DNA of 64,000 bases from Bacteroidetes bacterium GWF2_38_335 (GTDB lineage: Bacteria; Bacteroidota; Bacteroidia; Bacteroidales; GWF2-38-335). Where the stretch lies: NCBI GenBank assembly GCA_001769535.1, contig MEOH01000018.1, forward strand, positions 1 to 64,000, read 5' to 3'. A program made the position numbers and the translations under genes. How positions within the stretch are numbered: position 1 is the first letter of the stretch; the number at the start of each line of letters is the position of its first letter. A model generated the notes under the pieces. That model was not told the origin of the DNA. It searched no databases and was given only the letters and a program-made list of their open reading frames with translations. This document shows, piece after piece, positions 36,181 through 45,248 of the stretch.

Positions 36181-37176
36181 CTAAAACTTGAATTCCAGAT
36201 CTATGTTTATGGCAGTAATTTTATCATTATCAGGATTGTCGGGAAGATTGTGGGTAATATTTGCCGAAAACCGCACATATTCTCTGGGTGCATACTGCAC
36301 TCCGCCGATAATCAGTTGCCCGTCTTTTGAATAGTTCCATGGGTTGAAATCGGTTTCGAAAACTTTGTTTGATGAAATCATATCGTATCTGCCAAAAACC
36401 TCCCATTTCTTGTACACGTTTGCCATTAAAAATGCAGATACACCTCCATAGTTGTTGTTTTCGTTGAATTTATTATGGGACTGATATGAGTATTCAATGC
36501 CCGCAGTAGCTTTTTCCTTAAATTTATATCCGGCAAAACCGACCAAAGTATATTTGCTCACGTTTTTTATTGCAAGGTCGCCATATCCTCTTATTGTTAA
36601 TCCTTTAATTGGTTTTATAGTTACTCCTACTGCTCCTTCGTAAGTATTATCGGCTTGCAGATCTTTATATCCCTCTCCGTTAAAAAACGAGCCATCGGCC
36701 GAAATTTTTTCAGTAAAATTGTATTTAACACCTACACCTAGATCGGCGCTTGATCCCATTTTGTGCTGATCCTGAAATGTTTTGTACACATAACGATGCG
36801 ACCAAAACTCTTCAGTAGTTTTAAACTGATACAGGTCAATTAACCCGAACTGCATGCACAGTTTGTTTTTTTTGTAATCCAGGAAAGCATTTTTAAAATA
36901 GGAGTATCTTCTGATCAGGGCATACTGCGATTCATCGTTTATTGAGCCGATGTCGAGTTTGACAGTAGCACTGAAATTTTCATCCATCTGATATTTATGT
37001 CCCAGATACGCCCGTGTGATCTCGAAAGACGAGGCATGGTCGCCTTCAGAAAGGATTCCTGAGAAGTTTGTAAAAACAGTTCCGAATGTTTTTCCGGATG
37101 GTTTGAATTCAGTGTTATCCTGCGCACTAATTTTAAGGAAAAACAGCATAGCTAATGGCAAAAAAAGTAGTCTCAT
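36181..37176 (-). CDS. OprO/OprP-like outer-membrane porin
   Basis: A 331-residue outer-membrane beta-barrel of the phosphate-selective porin type. A signal peptide (MRLLFLPLAMLFFLKISAQ) is followed by alternating amphipathic strands (SFEITRAYLGHKYQMDENFS, KNAFLDYKKNKLCMQFGLID, FGRYDMI) and a C-terminal aromatic, IDLEFKF. Its ATG overlaps the TGA of the PiT gene (ATGA), so the two are coupled and probably pass phosphate across both membranes. Anion specificity is not visible from sequence. Confidence 0.82.
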   Translation of the reverse strand: MRLLFLPLAMLFFLKISAQDNTEFKPSGKTFGTVFTNFSGILSEGDHASSFEITRAYLGHKYQMDENFSATVKLDIGSINDESQYALIRRYSYFKNAFLDYKKNKLCMQFGLIDLYQFKTTEEFWSHRYVYKTFQDQHKMGSSADLGVGVKYNFTEKISADGSFFNGEGYKDLQADNTYEGAVGVTIKPIKGLTIRGYGDLAIKNVSKYTLVGFAGYKFKEKATAGIEYSYQSHNKFNENNNYGGVSAFLMANVYKKWEVFGRYDMISSNKVFETDFNPWNYSKDGQLIIGGVQYAPREYVRFSANITHNLPDNPDNDKITAINIDLEFKF

Positions 37177-39461
37177 TCAGATTCAGATTTATATTTGGAA
37201 TAGATAATAAAATCGCGTTGCGCCTTAAGCAGATTAACTGAAAAGAGCAGCATATTTTTTGTTTCGTGGAGCATATTGAGGTAAAGCAGGCTGACTTTTG
37301 TTCCGGTTTCATCATTTTTAATCATTTTAACCTGATTGATCCTGATTTCCTGAATTTTATCGAGCAACTCCTGCTGTTTTCTGATAACAAGGTCAATTTT
37401 TGAAAAATTATTTTCTTCTATGAGGAACATCAGGTCGTCCATAAAATCGACAAATCTGATTTTTATCTGGTTGATTTCCGACACCTGAAATGACGAAAGT
37501 CCGCCATGATTGTTGTCTACATGATTAAATGCCGGTTCGGTGATGTAGGTGAGGCAATGTGCGGTTTCTCTTAAGTAATCAAGCACCTGAACATAGAAAT
37601 GACCGGTTTCTACCGAATCTTCCTTGAGCAGGGAAATAGTAAAATGAACATTGTCTTTTTGCCGTTTGGTTTTCTGATTTACTTCATGGATGGTTTTAAG
37701 CAGTTCTTTGAGTTTTTTGCGGTCTTCATTAATAAGTCCATCAATTGTACTTGAATATATAGCCGATGATTGCTCAAGAATCTTAAGAACAGTTGTTGAG
37801 CATTTCATTCGGATATTTTCATTTTCCCATAATTCGGGGGATGTTTCATTCTCGGTTTCCTCCATTTCCTTTTGCCGTGTGCGGTGAATCTTCCAGGATC
37901 TGATCATCAGGAAAACAAAAACGAGAAAGAGGATGATAATTGCCGGAAGTTTTCCAAAAAACAAAATCAAAGCCAACAGCAGAGAAATTGTGAAAGCTGA
38001 AAAAGCAGTAAAAAACCACCCTCCAATAATGGTAATCACTCCGGTTACCCTGTAAACAGCACTTTCTCGTCCCCATGCCCCGTCGGCCAGCGAAGCACCC
38101 ATAGCCACAATAAAAGTGACGTAGGTAGTTGAAACAGGAAGTCCGAGGGATGTTCCAAAAGCAATGATAATTGCTGAAACGAGTAGACTTGATGATGCCC
38201 TTACCATATCAAAGGAAGGCGCATCACGATCAAGGTGTTTATTGGAGCCCAGAGGAGGTTCAAACCTTTTTTTGATTTTTTGCTTTATAGCTTGTGGTAT
38301 AATGGCTGCTATGCTGTTTCCGGTCGACCGGCTGATTCTGACAATGGATCTTGAAAACATTGATGAACCAAATCTTTCAAACCCGTCTTGCTGTCTGCTT
38401 AAGTCGACCGATGTTTTTATGACTGTGCGCGCTTTAACCGAAAGCCATAAGGTGGCTACCATAATCAATCCGCCAATTAGCAGCATAAAAGAATCGGTTT
38501 TTATGGGGTTTGATAAAAATGTCATCAGGATGTTTTCGGGGTCATGATTGTCCCCCGGTGTTAAATGCCCCAATGAGTCCATTCCCGATAGCGGGACCCC
38601 GATGAAGTTTACCATGTCGTTGCCTGCAAAAGCCATTGCCAGTGCAAAAGTTCCGGCAAGAACAATAAACTTAAAAATATTGATTTTTAAGACAATAAAA
38701 AGCAATTGAATCAGCAAAGTCCAGAAAATAAAACTTGATAAAACAATTTCGACCGTATATTTTTCGATATAGTAAAGTGTGTTTTCGCTCAGAAAAGATG
38801 TTCCTTCAGCCCCTTTGATAACGATAAAATAGGTTAGAAAGGTGATGGCCATTCCGCCCCAAACCGAGCCAAAATATTTCAGTTTTCTTTCGTAACTGAA
38901 TGAGAAAAGTAAGCGGGAAAACCACTGAACCAATGCACCCAACACCAATGAAATGATTATGGAAACAAGTATTCCGGAAATTATTAGCAAAGCCCTTTCG
39001 GTATTGATATAATCGCCCATATCTGCTATTTTCCTGACACCATCTTCGGAGATGATCATCTGCGGGCCTTCATTCATTTTCAAAAACGAAACGGTTACCG
39101 CAGCCCCCAGCAGGGCAAAAACGAGAGAAACTGTGGTTGAAGTAGGCAATCCGAAAGTATTGAAAAAATCCAGCAACAACACATTAGTGAGCATAACGGC
39201 CAGAAAGATTATCATTATTTCATCGAAATAGAAATTTTGCGGATAAAAAATCCCTTTTCGCGCAACTTCCATCATTCCGCCGGAAAATACAGCGCCGGCA
39301 ATTATTCCAAGTGCCGCAACAATAAGGATGGTTCTGAAACTGGCTGTTTTTGAACCCATGGCCGGACCAAGGAAGTTAACGGCATCATTGCTTACCCCGA
39401 CAATCAGCGAAAAAACGCCCAGGGCAACAAGAATAACCACCATGATCAGGATAATGTCCAT
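37173..39461 (-). CDS. PiT-family inorganic phosphate transporter fused to PhoU-like domain
   Basis: A 762-residue inner-membrane cation-phosphate symporter. The two PiT signatures are GVSNDAVNFLGPAMGSKTAS near the N-terminus and the related FAGNDMVNFIGVPLSGMDS near residue 280. About 11-12 helices extend to residue 520. After a charged linker (HRTRQKEMEETENETSPELW) come about 210 helical residues of PhoU/DUF47 type. The extra domain makes it longer than ordinary PiT (about 400-500 residues). It is first in a two-gene unit with the porin. A triple 11-bp direct repeat lies 42 nt upstream. Confidence 0.92.
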   Translation of the reverse strand: MDIILIMVVILVALGVFSLIVGVSNDAVNFLGPAMGSKTASFRTILIVAALGIIAGAVFSGGMMEVARKGIFYPQNFYFDEIMIIFLAVMLTNVLLLDFFNTFGLPTSTTVSLVFALLGAAVTVSFLKMNEGPQMIISEDGVRKIADMGDYINTERALLIISGILVSIIISLVLGALVQWFSRLLFSFSYERKLKYFGSVWGGMAITFLTYFIVIKGAEGTSFLSENTLYYIEKYTVEIVLSSFIFWTLLIQLLFIVLKINIFKFIVLAGTFALAMAFAGNDMVNFIGVPLSGMDSLGHLTPGDNHDPENILMTFLSNPIKTDSFMLLIGGLIMVATLWLSVKARTVIKTSVDLSRQQDGFERFGSSMFSRSIVRISRSTGNSIAAIIPQAIKQKIKKRFEPPLGSNKHLDRDAPSFDMVRASSSLLVSAIIIAFGTSLGLPVSTTYVTFIVAMGASLADGAWGRESAVYRVTGVITIIGGWFFTAFSAFTISLLLALILFFGKLPAIIILFLVFVFLMIRSWKIHRTRQKEMEETENETSPELWENENIRMKCSTTVLKILEQSSAIYSSTIDGLINEDRKKLKELLKTIHEVNQKTKRQKDNVHFTISLLKEDSVETGHFYVQVLDYLRETAHCLTYITEPAFNHVDNNHGGLSSFQVSEINQIKIRFVDFMDDLMFLIEENNFSKIDLVIRKQQELLDKIQEIRINQVKMIKNDETGTKVSLLYLNMLHETKNMLLFSVNLLKAQRDFIIYSKYKSESE

Positions 39462-39502
39462 TCAAAAAATTTTGTGCAAGGTATTATGAACATTTTAAAA
39501 AA

Positions 39503-39535
39503 ATGTTTAGACAATGTTAATTTAATGTTAGGTTA
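39503..39535. promoter_or_regulatory. Candidate PHO box: three 11-bp direct repeats
   Basis: ATGTTTAGACA, ATGTTAATTTA and ATGTTAGGTTA follow each other without gaps in the region between the PiT gene (start 39461) and the T9SS gene (start 39662). The 18-mer AATGTTAATTTAATGTTA (39513-39530) matches 17/18 a site upstream of the gene at 54259-54609. Direct repeats with an 11-bp period are the usual binding pattern of PhoB/PhoP-type regulators. Confidence 0.6.
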
Positions 39536-39661
39536 TTACTCTGATATCATTACGGTGTTTTTCGTATAATATTAAGCCATATTCAGATGATAAGTGCGTT
39601 GGCAGTGATCTTTTTTAGTATTTTTGCCTTCTGATTTTATTATTACACAGATTTTCAATTT

Positions 39662-42600
39662 ATGAAGACAATTTTTGTATTCTCTCTTGCTCTGATTTTT
39701 TCGGCCGCAACTTATTCGCAGCCATGGATGAAATCCCTTGAAAAGAAAGACGGCCTTACCACAACCTATAATTTCTATGATATTCAGAAAGCTTTCAATG
39801 ATTACTGGAAAGATAGAAAAATCGAAAAAGGCAAAGGGTGGAAACAATTTAAACGCTGGGAAAATTTCATGGAACCCCGGGTTTATCCATCCGGAAATTT
39901 TAATCCGGATGCCCTCTGGAATGCCTGGCTCGAAGAGCAGAAAAGAAATGGTTCCAAAGATGTTACAGCAACCTGGTCGTTGCTAGGACCTGTGGATGTA
40001 CCACTTGACAATGGCGGTACAAAAAGAGGAGCCGGCAGGATTAATTGTATCGAATTTCATCCCTCCAATCCGAATATTTTCTGGATTGGTACGCCATCCG
40101 GAGGATTGTGGAAAACAACCGATGGTGGAATTACCTGGACTGTGCTGACCGAAAACCTGCCTTCTCTTGGGGTCTCTGATATAGCCGTTGATTATACAAA
40201 TCCCGACATCATATATATTGCCACAGGCGACGGAGATGCCAGCGATACCCACAGCATCGGGGTATTAAAAAGTACTGATGGCGGACTGACCTGGAATACC
40301 ACCGGACTGACCTATGGTGTGTCAAGTTTTAAAATCACCCGCAGGCTGATCATGCATCCCTCCGATCCTTTAACACTGATCGCTGCAACAAACGGCGGAA
40401 TTGAAAAAACCACCGACGGGGGCGTTACCTGGGATAACAAAATTATGGGACACTTTAAAGATGTTGAATTCAAACCCGGAGATCCTTCTGTTGTTTATGC
40501 CGGCAAATACAGCTCATCAAGGTTTTATAAATCAGTGGACGGCGGTGAGCTTTTTTCTGTTTCATCAGATAGTCTGCCTTATCCTGAAATCGGAAGACTT
40601 GAAATTGCCGTTACTCCGGCCAATCCAAATTATGTTTATGCTTTAGCATGCAACAGTGACGACTATGGTTTTCTGGGCTTTTACAAATCAACCGATCAGG
40701 GTGTTACCTGGACCGAAATGATTGATGCCTCATCCATTAACCTGTTGGGATGGTCTTCGAACGGAGATGATGCCGGAGGTCAGGGATGGTATGACCTTTC
40801 CATAGCCGCATCACCAACCAATGCAAATGAGGTATATGTCGGTGGAGTTAACCAGTGGAAAACCACTGATGGCGGAACAACCTGGGAGATTAATTCACAC
40901 TGGTATGGCGACAATGCAGCCTATGTACACGCCGATGTTCACACCCTCGATTACAATTACCTTAACAACACACTGTATTCGGGAAATGACGGAGGATTAT
41001 ACAAAACCACCGATGGAGGAAACAATTGGACAGATATCAGCGATGGACTGTCAATTCTGCAAATTTACCGCATGGGAACCTCCGTTACCAATCCCGATAT
41101 CCTGGCAGTGGGAGCACAGGACAACGGCTCCATGAAAATGGACGGCACCAACTGGTCGGCAATCCTTGGCGGTGACGGAATGGAATGTATTGTTGATTAT
41201 ACAAATCCTGATATCATCTATGCCGAGTATTATTATGGAGACATGTACCGTTCGGATAACGGTGGACTGGACTGGACGGGTATTAAACCAGCCGGAGCCG
41301 GTGATGGAGGATGGGTTACTCCATTTGTAATGCACCCAACAAACCCCGATATTCTTTATGCAGGTTTTACCAAACTGTACAAATCACTGAATAAGGGTAT
41401 TTCATGGGAAGCTATTTCGGGAACTTATGCAACCATAGTTGCTATTGCTGTTGCCCCATCAAATCCCGATTATATTTATATTGCAACATCAAGTAATGTA
41501 TATAGGACAAAGAACGGCGGACTGACATGGACAAACGTTAGCTCGGGATTTTCTCCAAATAATATAACCTATCTTTCTGTTTCACAATACGATCCCGAAA
41601 AAGTATTTGTATCCTTTTCGGGTTATACAACCGGACAGCGTTTCTATAAATCAGAAAATGCAGGCACCAACTGGACAAATTATTCATCCGGTCTGCCTAA
41701 CATCCCCATTAATTGCAGTGTTTATCAAAAAAATTCAAACGATGCTCTTTATGCAGGAACCGACCTGGGTGTATATTATATAAACAAGGCAATGAGTGAA
41801 TGGATTCCATTTAATGACGGGTTGCCCAATGTCATCGTAAACGAACTGGAAATTCAGTATGCCACTGGAAAATTGCGCGCTGCGACTTACGGAAGAGGTG
41901 TTTGGGAATCAGATTTGTACTCGCTGCAATATGCTCCGGTTGCCGAATTTGACTATTCAGTAGCTTTGGCCTGTGAAGGAAAAGTGCAGTTTATTGATTT
42001 ATCTGCTGGAGAAGCAGACTCCTGGAACTGGACTTTTGGAGATGGAAACACAAGTACCTTGCAAAACCCTTTGCATACTTATGCTTCGCTGGGAACATAC
42101 GACGTTCAGCTCATTGTGTCAAATAGTTTTGATTCTGATACCTTTAACCTGACTATTACCATTGATGCAGATGAAGTGACCAGTCTGTTTACCTTAGGCA
42201 ACGGAACTTTCTGTGCAAATCCCGTGACCATTACCTTTATGAATCAGAGTACCAACTCTGAAATCTGGCTTTGGGATTTTGGTGACGGAACCACCAGCAC
42301 CGAAGAAAATCCTGTTCACACCTATACTTCTCAGGGTATTTATTCTGTTACACTTACTTCTTCATCCGGACTTTGTGGTGAAGCAACCTATACAATTACT
42401 GATGCTGTAAATATTAGCTCTGATAACACAGGTTCGGCTTTAATGCCCGAAACCGGAGAAGGCTCTGTTCAAACATGTTGTTCAGGTGTTCTGAAAGACA
42501 GTGGCGGAGATGGAAATTACCAAAACAACACATACAGCTTTATCACCATTGACCCCGAAGGAGACACACCGCTTGTACTCACTTTTACATTATTTGATTT

Positions 42601-43060
42601 TCAGGAAGGAACAGACTGCAACAACGACAACATTAGGATTTATGACGGACCCGATTCCGATTCTCCCTCTTTTGGTAAATTCTGTAACACTACCGGCAGT
42701 CCGGGTACCATTGTTGCCACAAACGGAAGTCTGACCATCCGTCAGAGAACAAACTCCACAACAACCGGAGAAGGTTTTATTGCTGAATGGAATTGCGATC
42801 CGTCGGTTGTTATCCAGCCAAAAGACGAAAATTTTAAAGTATATCCAAATCCTTTCCGCAATGAATTCAATGTCATCTACACTGCAAAAAATGAAAACGC
42901 AAGTATTTATGTGTACGATGCCTCAGGCCGCATCATATATTCCGACACTTTCTCAGGCAAACTGGAAAAAACTGTAACTACCCGGGGTGGTGACGGACTG
43001 TTTCTTGTTAGAATTATTGATGGAAATGATTGTATAAGCAAAAAGGTAATTGCAGAGTAA
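39662..43060 (+). CDS. Secreted BNR/VPS10-like, PKD and CUB protein, T9SS type A
   Basis: A 1132-residue surface or secreted protein. After an 18-residue signal peptide, residues 90-755 hold many BNR/sortilin-type repeats (GGLWKTTDGGITWTVL, GVLKSTDGGLTWN, NGGIEKTTDGGVTW), likely one or two beta-propellers. Two PKD domains follow at about 765-925 (WTFGDGNTSTLQNPLHTYA, WDFGDGTTSTEENPVHTYT). A CUB-like domain lies at about 940-1045 (DNIRIYDGPDSDSPSFGKFC). The end has the type A sorting tail (KVYPNPFRNEFNVIY). Similar proteins bind or degrade polymers, but no catalytic site is seen. It is divergent from the PiT gene and may share its control region. Confidence 0.87.
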   Translation: MKTIFVFSLALIFSAATYSQPWMKSLEKKDGLTTTYNFYDIQKAFNDYWKDRKIEKGKGWKQFKRWENFMEPRVYPSGNFNPDALWNAWLEEQKRNGSKDVTATWSLLGPVDVPLDNGGTKRGAGRINCIEFHPSNPNIFWIGTPSGGLWKTTDGGITWTVLTENLPSLGVSDIAVDYTNPDIIYIATGDGDASDTHSIGVLKSTDGGLTWNTTGLTYGVSSFKITRRLIMHPSDPLTLIAATNGGIEKTTDGGVTWDNKIMGHFKDVEFKPGDPSVVYAGKYSSSRFYKSVDGGELFSVSSDSLPYPEIGRLEIAVTPANPNYVYALACNSDDYGFLGFYKSTDQGVTWTEMIDASSINLLGWSSNGDDAGGQGWYDLSIAASPTNANEVYVGGVNQWKTTDGGTTWEINSHWYGDNAAYVHADVHTLDYNYLNNTLYSGNDGGLYKTTDGGNNWTDISDGLSILQIYRMGTSVTNPDILAVGAQDNGSMKMDGTNWSAILGGDGMECIVDYTNPDIIYAEYYYGDMYRSDNGGLDWTGIKPAGAGDGGWVTPFVMHPTNPDILYAGFTKLYKSLNKGISWEAISGTYATIVAIAVAPSNPDYIYIATSSNVYRTKNGGLTWTNVSSGFSPNNITYLSVSQYDPEKVFVSFSGYTTGQRFYKSENAGTNWTNYSSGLPNIPINCSVYQKNSNDALYAGTDLGVYYINKAMSEWIPFNDGLPNVIVNELEIQYATGKLRAATYGRGVWESDLYSLQYAPVAEFDYSVALACEGKVQFIDLSAGEADSWNWTFGDGNTSTLQNPLHTYASLGTYDVQLIVSNSFDSDTFNLTITIDADEVTSLFTLGNGTFCANPVTITFMNQSTNSEIWLWDFGDGTTSTEENPVHTYTSQGIYSVTLTSSSGLCGEATYTITDAVNISSDNTGSALMPETGEGSVQTCCSGVLKDSGGDGNYQNNTYSFITIDPEGDTPLVLTFTLFDFQEGTDCNNDNIRIYDGPDSDSPSFGKFCNTTGSPGTIVATNGSLTIRQRTNSTTTGEGFIAEWNCDPSVVIQPKDENFKVYPNPFRNEFNVIYTAKNENASIYVYDASGRIIYSDTFSGKLEKTVTTRGGDGLFLVRIIDGNDCISKKVIAE

Positions 43061-43098
43061 TTGATTTTCCTTTCTGCCGCAAAGCAGCGGAAAATCAA
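43061..43098. other. Hairpin between convergent genes
   Basis: TTGATTTTCC and GGAAAATCAA form a 10-bp stem right after the T9SS stop codon, around an inner GCTG-rich loop. It lacks a U-tract on either strand, so termination is uncertain. Confidence 0.45.
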
Positions 43099-43154
43099 GT
43101 TTGCGAGCTAAGAGAAGCCCGCTTAGCAATTTCAGCAATGCAAATATACAACAT

Positions 43155-44240
43155 CTATTTCCCCATAACCAAGGTCTGCCTGTTAATCGATTCCTGATGA
43201 ATGGCCTGCAGTAGTTTGGTCATGAAATCGCGGCTAAGGCCCTTTTTTGTTCCGTTTTTCAGGCGTTTTTCCATGATTTCATTCCACCGGTCTGATTGCA
43301 AAATGGTAATGCCGCTTTCCTTTTTATAACCGCCAATGATGTCGGCAATCACCATGCGTTGGGCCAGAGTGTCGATGAGATCGGCATCCAGACTGTCGAT
43401 ATGCTGGCGCAGTTCGCCCAGGGTGGTTTTTAAGATGCGGTCGTCAACCTGAATTTTTCTCAGGATCAGACTTTCAATTATCTCGGTCATTTCAGATGGC
43501 GTTACCTGTTGGTTTTTATCGCTGAGCGCTTCATCGGGATTGATGTGTGCTTCGATCATCAATCCATCGAAATTCAGGTCCATGGCCTTTTGTGAGACTT
43601 CCCTGAGAAGAGATTTATCACCGGTGATATGGCTTGGATCGCAAATCAAAGGCAATTGCGGCATCCTTCTCTTCATTTCGACCGGAATTTGCCATTGGGG
43701 AAGATTTCTGAAACGACCTGGTCCATAAGATGAAAAACCCCTGTGGATGCCAGCCAGTTTTCTGATTCCCGCTTTATTCAGCCGTTCGAGGGCACCGATC
43801 CACAGATCCACATCAGGATTTACGGGATTTTTTACCATCACCGGGATGTCAACGCCTTGCAGACTGTCGGCAATTTCCTGAACAGCGAAAGGGTTTGCGG
43901 TGGTGCGGGCGCCAATCCAGAGCACGTCCACTCCGTACCTTAGACATTCGTACACGTGTTTCACGTTGGCCACTTCGGTTGCAATTTTCATCCCTGTTTC
44001 CTGCTTCACTTGCAGCAACCATTTGAGTCCTTCGGATCCCACTCCCTCGAATGTGTCGGGACGAGTACGGGGTTTCCAGATTCCGGCGCGGTACACATCA
44101 ACGTTTCTTTTTTTCAGTTCCAGGGCTGTTTCCATGACCTGACTGCATGATTCGGCACTGCAAGGCCCGGCAATGATCACCGGTCTGCTGGCCTCTTGTA
44201 TCCATTCGGATAAAAGTTCGATTTTGAGATTTTCTTCCAT
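43155..44240 (-). CDS. DAHP synthase fused to type II chorismate mutase
   Basis: Bifunctional enzyme of aromatic biosynthesis, 361 residues. The N-terminal domain (about 1-255) is the KDO8PS-like DAHP synthase: IIAGPCSAESCSQVMETAL, DVYRAGIWKPRTRPDTFEG, LWIGARTTANPFAVQEIAD, PQLPLICDPSHITGDKSLL and IEAHINPDEALSD. The C-terminal 90 residues are an AroQ chorismate mutase (LRQHIDSLDADLIDTLAQRM, GITILQSDRWNEIMEKRLKN). It makes DAHP from PEP and erythrose 4-phosphate and converts chorismate to prephenate, feeding the two upstream genes. It lies 36 nt after tyrA and ends the operon. Confidence 0.95.
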   Translation of the reverse strand: MEENLKIELLSEWIQEASRPVIIAGPCSAESCSQVMETALELKKRNVDVYRAGIWKPRTRPDTFEGVGSEGLKWLLQVKQETGMKIATEVANVKHVYECLRYGVDVLWIGARTTANPFAVQEIADSLQGVDIPVMVKNPVNPDVDLWIGALERLNKAGIRKLAGIHRGFSSYGPGRFRNLPQWQIPVEMKRRMPQLPLICDPSHITGDKSLLREVSQKAMDLNFDGLMIEAHINPDEALSDKNQQVTPSEMTEIIESLILRKIQVDDRILKTTLGELRQHIDSLDADLIDTLAQRMVIADIIGGYKKESGITILQSDRWNEIMEKRLKNGTKKGLSRDFMTKLLQAIHQESINRQTLVMGK

Positions 44241-44276
44241 ATTATTTGACTTATTTATTTGTTTCAGACAATGCTC

Positions 44277-45248
44277 TTATGAAAACTGAGCCACTCCCCT
44301 CCTTTGGAGGGGCTGGGGGTGGGTTGACCCACCCCCGACCCCTCCGAGGGAGGGGATACCCACCCCCGACCCCTCCATGGGAGGGGAGTTGTTTGGGGCT
44401 AAATAATCCTCTATGGTATTAGCGGAGGATATTAGTTCGCGGCATTTTTCAGAATTGCCAGACTGTATGGCGTTTTTAAAAGCGCACATTTTTTCAATAC
44501 AGGTTTCAATGCCGGCAATGAGATTTTTTTGATTCTGCATGAAGATGGGCACCCACATGTCGGGCGAGCTGGCAGCAATTCTCACAGTGGATTTAAATCC
44601 GCCGCCTGCTAAAACCGAAATGGTTTCTTTGTCAACTGACTTTTCAAGTACGCTGAGCGCCAGCGCATAAGCACACACATGCGACAGATGGGAAATCAGT
44701 CCGCACCCGTAATCATGGCTTTCAGAATCCATATAGACAATTTGCATTTCAAGACTTTTGTACATTCCGGATACAAGAGTGAGCGCATCAGAATCGCTTT
44801 TTTCTTTGTTGCAGATGATGGCGGTTTTATGGGTAAACAGATTCGGGATTGCGGCATCCGGACCTGATTTTTCTGTTCCGGCCATGGGGTGCGAGGCCAC
44901 ATATCTTGATCTGTTCGGATGGTTTTCGAGCAAATATTCAATTTCATGCTTGGCCGATCCCAAATCAGTAACTACCTGATTGGTACAACGGTCCAGGACT
45001 TGTTTAAGCAGATCAGGAATATGATTCACGGGCACTGCAATTACAATCAGGTCGCAGCATTGGGGCATATTCGCGGGATGAACGATGGCGTCGGCATAAC
45101 CAAGTGAAATTGCAGCAGAAGAATGAGTGGGATTGATGTCCCATCCCATAATTTTTGCAGCAAATCCCGATTTTTTCAGGGAAATGGCCAGACTGCATCC
45201 CATGAGGCCGAGGCCGGCAATACCAATTATGTTTTTTTCTCTTTTCAT
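44277..45248 (-). CDS. tyrA: Prephenate dehydrogenase with repeat-encoded C-terminal tail
   Basis: Converts prephenate to 4-hydroxyphenylpyruvate for tyrosine, 323 residues. The NAD loop is IIGIAGLGLMGCSLAISLKK. Catalytic-region motifs are VTDLGSAKHEIEYLLE, RYVASHPMAGTEKSGPDAA and CGLISHLSHVCAYALA. Residues 286-323 (from NNSPPMEGSG to GVAQFS) are encoded by a GC-rich hairpin repeat and are unlike any TyrA tail; the normal enzyme ends near IEDYLAP. The ATG overlaps the pheA TGA (ATGA). There is no ACT domain. Confidence 0.93.
   Translation of the reverse strand: MKREKNIIGIAGLGLMGCSLAISLKKSGFAAKIMGWDINPTHSSAAISLGYADAIVHPANMPQCCDLIVIAVPVNHIPDLLKQVLDRCTNQVVTDLGSAKHEIEYLLENHPNRSRYVASHPMAGTEKSGPDAAIPNLFTHKTAIICNKEKSDSDALTLVSGMYKSLEMQIVYMDSESHDYGCGLISHLSHVCAYALALSVLEKSVDKETISVLAGGGFKSTVRIAASSPDMWVPIFMQNQKNLIAGIETCIEKMCAFKNAIQSGNSEKCRELISSANTIEDYLAPNNSPPMEGSGVGIPSLGGVGGGSTHPQPLQRRGVAQFS
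44289..44391. repeat. GC-rich hairpin repeat (copy 2), inside tyrA
   Basis: Three units of CCCCTCC-nnn-GGAGGGG with GGGGGTGGG linkers, the same type as at 5184-5360. It forms the 3' end of the tyrA reading frame and supplies Gly/Pro-rich codons. Confidence 0.88.
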
